DNA of 18,726 nt, taken from the NCBI GenBank assembly GCA_027058255.1, contig JALUTE010000544.1, positions 1-18,726 of the forward strand, written 5' to 3'. Each line of letters opens with the position of its first letter. Position 1 is the stretch's first letter. This document shows, one piece after another, positions 14,118 to 18,726 of this stretch. Source of the stretch: Methyloligella sp. (GTDB lineage Bacteria > Pseudomonadota > Alphaproteobacteria > Rhizobiales > JALUTE01). The notes beneath the pieces were generated by a model. The model was not told the origin of the DNA, did no database searches, and saw nothing but the letters and a program-made list of their open reading frames with translations. Both the position numbers and the translations under genes were made by a program.

Positions 14118-16372
14118 TCAGACCTCGATGCCATGCTCGCGCGCGAAACGCTCCAGCGCGCCGCGAATGCTGGCGCCGGTGTCCTCGATCAGCTCCCGCA
14201 TTGCCTCGGTGAGCGCGCCGGCGTCGAGCTCGAGGATCATGCTCTTCACCGGGCCGATGGCCGCCGGCGCCATGGAGATGGTGCGAAAGCCCAACCCGAT
14301 CAGCGCCATGGCCTCGAGCGGCCGGCTCGCCATCTCACCGCAAAGCGTGAGCGGTGTCGCGTGCCGTTCGGCCGCCTCGACGATATGGGCGAGCACTCTC
14401 AGGACCGCAGGGCTCAGCGGATCGTAGCGGCTCGCCACCCGCTCATTGGTGCGGTCGGCCGCGAACAGGAACTGCAGGAGATCGTTGCTGCCCACGGAGG
14501 CAAAGTCCACCTTCTCGAACAGCTCATCGAGCCGCCAGAGCAGGGACGGCACCTCGATCATGGCGCCGAGATGGACCTCGCGCGGCCCTTCGCGCCCCTG
14601 AACCTCGAGCAGGGCCCGCTCCCTCTCCACCAGCGCCTTCGCGGCATCGAACTCGGCGACCTCTGCAATCATCGGCAGCATGACCCGGAGCGTGCGGCCG
14701 CGCGATGCGCGCAGGAGAGCCCGGATCTGGGTGCGGAACAGGCCCGGCCGGTCCAGCGCCATGCGCATGGCCCGCCAGCCGAGCGCAGGATTGTCCTCCT
14801 GCATGTGGCGCATGAAGGGCAGCACCTTGTCGCCGCCGATATCGAGGGCGCGGAACACGACGGGCCGCTCGCCCGCCGCCTCCAGGATGGCCTCGTAGAA
14901 CCGGGTCTGGCGCTCGCGGCGCGGAAAGCTCGCCGAGATGAGGAACTGAAGCTCCGTGCGAAAGAGGCCGATGCCGAGTCCTCGAGATGGGGCAGCTCGA
15001 CCAGGAGGCCCGCATTCATGTGCAGGCAGATGGGCACGCCGTCGCGTGTGATGGCGGGACGGTCCTTGAGGGCGGCATAGCGCTTCTGCCGGCGGGCAAG
15101 GAAGCGCACCTTGTCGGAATAGGCGTCGATCACCTCGGCCTTGGGCCGGATGTGCACCTCGCCGCCCAGGGCATCGACCACAATCGCATCGCCCGGATCG
15201 ACCTTCTCGACAATGCCGTGTGCCTGGCCGATGGTCGCGATGCCGAGGGCGCGGGCGACAATGGCGACATGGCTTGCGGGGCCGCCTTCCTCGAGCACGA
15301 GACCGCGCAGGCGGCTGCGGTCGTAATCGAGCAGCTCTGCGGGCCCCAGGGTGCGGGCGACCAGGACCGTATCCTGCGGCAGGTCCTCGCTCGCCGCGGT
15401 CGCCTCGCGGCCGGCAAGGATGCGCAGGAGCCTTGCCGAGAGATCGTCGAGCTCGTGCAGTCGCTCGCGCCAGAAGGCATCGCGGGCGCGCGCCATGCGC
15501 ACGCGCATGTCGTTACGCACCCGCTCCACCGCGGCCTCGGCCGTGAGGCCCGTTGCCACCGCCTCCTTCAGGCGCTCCTTCCAGCCGCGGTCATGGGCCA
15601 GCAGCGCCAGGGCCTCCAGCACGTCCCTGTGCTCGCCCGCGCGGGCCATGTCGCCGCGCTCCAGCATGTCGTCGATGGTCTCGGTGAGCCGCCCGAGCGC
15701 CTCCTCGATTCTCGCCTCCTCCTCCCCCGCATCCTCCGCAATGGAGCGCGAGACCAGAATGCGCGGCTCGTGCAGGACCACATGGCCGAGCGCCACGCCC
15801 TCGGAGAGGACGAGGCCGGGTACGCGCCGGGCATGGGCGCGCATGGCCGCGCTTGCCGCATCATTCAGCCCCTCCACCTCGCCCGAGGCGATGAGCTCGG
15901 CGAGCACCATGGCGGTCGTCTCCATGGCCTCCAGCTCGTCCTCGCTGTAGTGGCGCGCACGCACGTTCTGCAGGGTGAGCACGCCGAGCACGCGGCCTCC
16001 TCTCAGGATCGGCACGCCCAGGAAGGCGTGAAATTTCTCCTCCCCCGTCTCCGGCCGATAGGCGAAGTTGGGATGCGACTGGGCCTCGGAGAGATTGACC
16101 GGCTCGGCGGTGTCGGCGATGAGGCCAACGAGGCCCTCGCCCGCGCGCAGATGGGTGTTGTGAACCGCCTCGGGATTGAGACCCTCGGTGGCGAACAGCT
16201 CGAGCGAGCCATCGGCGCGGCGCACATAGATGGAGCAGACCTCGGCCACCAGAAGGCCCGCGACCTGGCGCACGATCTCGTCGAGCCGCGCCTTGCCGCC
16301 CTTGCCCCGCGCCATGATCTGTCTGAGCCGCCGGATGAGGACCCGCGGCGCTGTCACATCGGCCGGCGCCAT
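14118..16372 (-). pseudogene. ptsP: Nitrogen-PTS enzyme I (phosphoenolpyruvate-protein phosphotransferase PtsP), frameshifted
   Basis: PtsP takes phosphate from PEP and passes it to NPr (PtsO). The frame from ATG 16372 encodes a GAF domain (about residues 25-165, with VAEVCSIYVRRADGSLELFA), the linker and HPr-binding helices, and the phosphohistidine H368 in GGPASHVAIVARALG. It then starts the TIM barrel to LLVELPHLED (D465). The expected continuation (S/T)GADGIGLFRTELQF is broken: after the Asp codon only TC remains before GGC-ATC, and GIGLFRTELQF resumes in another frame, continuing intact to the Cys motif LTLCGEMASRPLEAM and the stop. About 10 bases appear missing near 14975-14977. Restoring them gives 754 residues, the normal length. 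As written, translation runs out of frame to 14669. This is either a real mutation or a sequencing/assembly error. Confidence 0.85.
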
Positions 16373-16574
16373 GCGCTCGGTTCCCTGTCTTTCGATCCGC
16401 GTCTTCGCCCCCCAATCACCGCTCCGCAGTGCACGGATTCGTGCCTGGACAAGGCGGCCCCCGTCAGCCCGCACCGCGCGGCCCGGGTCTGCTCCGCATC
16501 GGCGCGGCCGGCGCGCGGCTGCGGGCGCCGCGCAGATATCGGCACCCTGTTGGAGCCGGGGCGCGCCAGGGGCG

Positions 16575-17837
16575 TCAGTCGGCGTCCAGCCCGTAGAGCG
16601 AATGCAGCGTGCGAACGGCGAGCTCCGTATAGGCCGCGTCGATCAGGATCGAGATCTTGATCTCCGAGGTGGAGATGGCCTCGATGTTGATGCCCTTGTC
16701 CGCGAGCGCCTGGAACATGCGGGCGGCCACGCCGGCATGGCTGCGCATGCCGATGCCGATCACCGATACCTTGACGACGTCGGTCGAGCCGCGCAGGTCG
16801 AAGTCCCCGATGTCGCTGCGCGCCCCTTCGATCACCTTCATGGCCCGCTCGAGATCGCTCGTCTGGACGGTGAAGGTCATGTCCGTGTGCTTGCCGTCGG
16901 GCGTGACGTTCTGGACGATCATGTCGACATTGATGTTCGCCTCGGCCAGGGGGCCGAACACCCGTGCCGCCACGCCCGGCTTGTCCGCCACGCCGAGCAG
17001 GGTGACCTTCGCCTCGTCCTTGGCATAGGCGATGCCGCTGACGACCTGTTGCTCCACGATCTCGTCCTCACCGCAAACCAGTGTTCCGGGCACGCGCCCC
17101 TCCTCCCGACCCGCGGCCGGCAGCGTGTCCGGCGCCTCGAAACTCGAGCGCACCAGCACGCGCACGCCGCGCACCATGGCAAGCTCCACCGAGCGGGTCT
17201 GGAGCACCTTCGCCCCCTGCGATGCCATCTCCAGCATCTCCTCATAGGAGATGGCCTCGAGCCGGCGCGCCTTGGGCACGATCCGTGGGTCCGTTGTGTA
17301 AACGCCATCCACGTCGGTGTAAATGTCGCAGCGGTCCGCGCCTATGGCCGCCGCGAGAGCCACCGCACTCGTGTCCGAGCCGCCACGCCCGAGGGTCGTG
17401 ATCCGGTTGTCGGGCCCGATGCCCTGAAAACCGGCCACCACCGCCACCTCGCCGCGGTCCAGGAGCCGGGCGCGGATCTCGGCGGCCGGAATCTCCGTGA
17501 TCCGTGCCGCCCCGTGGGCGCCGTCGGTGCGAAACGGAACCTGCCAGCCCAGCCATGACCGGGCCGGAATGCCCATGGATTGGAGCGTGATGGCGAGAAG
17601 GCCGGAGGTCACCTGCTCTCCGGAGGAGACAACGGCGTCATATTCGCGCGCATCGTGCAGCGGCGCCGCCTCGCGGGTGAGGGCCACCAGCCTGTTGGTC
17701 TCCCCCGCCATGGCGGAGACGACGACGGCGCAGGCATTGCCCGCCTCCACCTCGCGCTTCACATGTTGCGCGACATTCCGGATGCGATCGAGGTCCGCGA
17801 CGGAGGTGCCGCCGAACTTCAACACCAAGAGAGCCAT
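16575..17837 (-). CDS. lysC: Aspartate kinase
   Basis: A 420-residue enzyme catalysing ATP-dependent phosphorylation of aspartate, the first step to lysine, threonine and methionine. The start ATG 17837 is preceded by GAGGA, and the protein begins MALLVLKFGGTSVADLDRI. An upstream in-frame start at 17933 adds 32 unconserved residues. The kinase domain shows KFGGTS, VVVSAMAGETN, GFQGIGPDNRITTLGRGGSD and DVDGVYTTDPRIV. Two ACT domains follow from about residue 265, including VTLLGVADKPGVAARVFG and VSVIGIGMRSHAGVAARMFQ, so feedback inhibition by lysine and threonine is expected. It lies upstream of ptsP on the same strand with a 202-bp gap. The lysC-ptsP pairing is common in rhizobia. No lysine riboswitch was seen upstream. 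Confidence 0.95.
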   Translation of the reverse strand: MALLVLKFGGTSVADLDRIRNVAQHVKREVEAGNACAVVVSAMAGETNRLVALTREAAPLHDAREYDAVVSSGEQVTSGLLAITLQSMGIPARSWLGWQVPFRTDGAHGAARITEIPAAEIRARLLDRGEVAVVAGFQGIGPDNRITTLGRGGSDTSAVALAAAIGADRCDIYTDVDGVYTTDPRIVPKARRLEAISYEEMLEMASQGAKVLQTRSVELAMVRGVRVLVRSSFEAPDTLPAAGREEGRVPGTLVCGEDEIVEQQVVSGIAYAKDEAKVTLLGVADKPGVAARVFGPLAEANINVDMIVQNVTPDGKHTDMTFTVQTSDLERAMKVIEGARSDIGDFDLRGSTDVVKVSVIGIGMRSHAGVAARMFQALADKGINIEAISTSEIKISILIDAAYTELAVRTLHSLYGLDAD

Positions 17838-17945
17838 GAGATGTCCTCGCGCGCCATCGAGCGGCCGGCGCGCCCCTTGCCGAGAGCGAGACTGCACCGA
17901 ACGAGACACGTGCGCGGCGCTGATGGATGACATGTCGACGGCCTA

Positions 17946-17975
17946 TTCATAATGCGAAGGGCCAAGGCGTGTCCA
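17946..17975 (-). promoter_or_regulatory. Candidate lysC promoter
   Basis: On the minus strand there is TGGACA (plus-strand 17970-17975), an 18-bp spacer, and TATGAA (plus-strand 17946-17951), giving a leader of about 100 nt to the ATG at 17837. The -35 matches five of six consensus bases and the -10 four. Confidence 0.4.
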
Positions 17976-18012
17976 TCCCGCAGGCGGGCCGGCGCGCGGG
18001 GCTGCGCCGCAC

Positions 18013-18041
18013 TTGACAATCCCGCCTTCCCGGGCGCCAAT
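18013..18041 (+). promoter_or_regulatory. Candidate ubiG promoter, near-leaderless
   Basis: A perfect TTGACA (18013-18018) is followed after 17 bp by GCCAAT (18036-18041), a weak -10. The predicted start site would fall at or next to the ubiG ATG (18049), and no Shine-Dalgarno sequence lies before that ATG. Confidence 0.4.
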
Positions 18042-18048
18042 CCGGCCT

Positions 18049-18726
18049 ATGCAGACGCACGCCAGAAAGACCGGCGCGGCGGGTCACGAGACATCGGCGA
18101 CGCTGGATGCCGAAGAGGTGGCGCGCTTCACCGCCATCGCCGCCGATTGGTGGGACCCGAACGGGAAATTCCGCCCTCTGCACAAGATCGGGCCGGCGCG
18201 GCTCGTCTTCATTCGCGATCAGCTCTGCGGGCATTTCGGTCGCGATGCGCGGGGCGCGCGGCCGCTGGAGGGCCTTGGCGTGCTCGACATCGGTTGCGGG
18301 GGCGGCCTCATCGCCGAGCCGCTCGCACGCCTCGGCGCGCGTGTGACGGGAATCGACCCGTCCGACGAGACCATCGCCGCGGCCCGGGCCCATGCCGAGG
18401 CCCAGGGGCTCGCCATCGACTATCGGGCCTGCCGCGCGGAGGCGCTTGTGGAGGCCGGTGAGACATTCGACGCCGTGCTCACCCTGGAGGTGATCGAGCA
18501 TGTGCCGGACGTTCCCGCCTTTCTCCGCGTTGCGGGGGCGCTGGTGCGCCCGGGCGGGATCATGATCCTCTCCACCCTCAATCGCACGCTGAAAGCCTGG
18601 GCGCTTGCCATTGTCGGTGCGGAATATGTTCTGCGCTGGCTGCCCGTCGGCACCCATCAATGGGAGAAGTTCGTCACACCCGAGGAGCTGGCGCGCGCCT
18701 TGCGGTCTGCCGAACTCGAGCCCGCC
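18049..18726 (+). CDS. ubiG: Ubiquinone biosynthesis O-methyltransferase UbiG (3' end beyond window)
   Basis: 226 codons are open to the window edge. The protein has the UbiG opening with EVARFTAIAADWWDPNGKF and PLHKIGPARLVFIRDQL, then the SAM-binding motif GVLDIGCGGGLIAEPLARLG (about residues 77-96, acidic D80). It continues with VTGIDPSDETIAAARAHAE, the post-II motif FDAVLTLEVIEHVPD, RPGGIMILSTLNRTLKAWAL and the UbiG-specific VGAEYVLRWLPVGTHQWEKF. The enzyme makes both O-methylations of the ubiquinone head group using S-adenosylmethionine, on the inner face of the membrane. It diverges from lysC, an arrangement frequent in rhizobial genomes. About 20-25 residues are probably missing at the C-terminus. 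The upstream in-frame stretch is not conserved. Confidence 0.93.
   Translation, partial: MQTHARKTGAAGHETSATLDAEEVARFTAIAADWWDPNGKFRPLHKIGPARLVFIRDQLCGHFGRDARGARPLEGLGVLDIGCGGGLIAEPLARLGARVTGIDPSDETIAAARAHAEAQGLAIDYRACRAEALVEAGETFDAVLTLEVIEHVPDVPAFLRVAGALVRPGGIMILSTLNRTLKAWALAIVGAEYVLRWLPVGTHQWEKFVTPEELARALRSAELEPA

Noticed and set aside
17838..17945. Lysine riboswitch upstream of lysC
   Set aside because: The leader is only about 100 nt with no recognisable lysine-aptamer conserved core, and such riboswitches are not typical of alphaproteobacterial lysC.

Overview
The window is GC-rich chromosomal DNA from an alphaproteobacterium, most likely Hyphomicrobiales (Rhizobiales). The evidence is an aspartate kinase gene followed by ptsP, with ubiG divergent from it, a DUF1192 gene, an RcdA/DUF1465 cell-cycle adaptor, a CtrA-type box, and short cloverleaf-like palindromic repeats typical of that order. 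No tRNA, rRNA, CRISPR array, insertion sequence or phage gene was seen.

Layout. 1-1329: the 3' end of a galE-like epimerase gene and an AEC-family permease gene. 1360-2385 (minus): a LacI-family regulator. 2617-2680: a divergent control region with two LacI-type operators. 2767-12522 (plus): a catabolic run of tctA-tctB-tctC (tripartite tricarboxylate-type transporter), an acylating aldehyde dehydrogenase of the SauS type, the two subunits of an ADP-forming acyl-CoA ligase, xsc (sulfoacetaldehyde acetyltransferase) and ackA. 12523-12959: a gene-free stretch with two copies of a 93-bp folded repeat. 12960-13505 (minus): rcdA. 13702-13833 (minus): an apparent small-RNA gene with a CtrA box and -10 element, three hairpins and an intrinsic terminator. 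13878-14078 (minus): DUF1192. 14118-16372 (minus): ptsP with a frameshift. 16575-17837 (minus): aspartate kinase. 18049-end (plus): ubiG, cut by the window edge.

How the genes work together. The plus-strand run reads as a complete sulfoacetate route. The substrate is captured by TctC and imported by TctAB, then activated to sulfoacetyl-CoA by the ADP-forming ligase. SauS reduces it to sulfoacetaldehyde, Xsc cleaves that to sulfite and acetyl phosphate, and AckA converts acetyl phosphate to acetate and recovers the ATP. The LacI protein probably senses an intermediate or the substrate. This differs from the sulfoacetate system described in Cupriavidus necator, which has a single-polypeptide ligase and a different transporter. 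It also lacks the phosphate acetyltransferase that usually accompanies xsc. The substrate is inferred from gene context, not shown by the sequence. The second half of the window is housekeeping and cell-cycle DNA, where the candidate small RNA between DUF1192 and rcdA is the most notable unlisted element.
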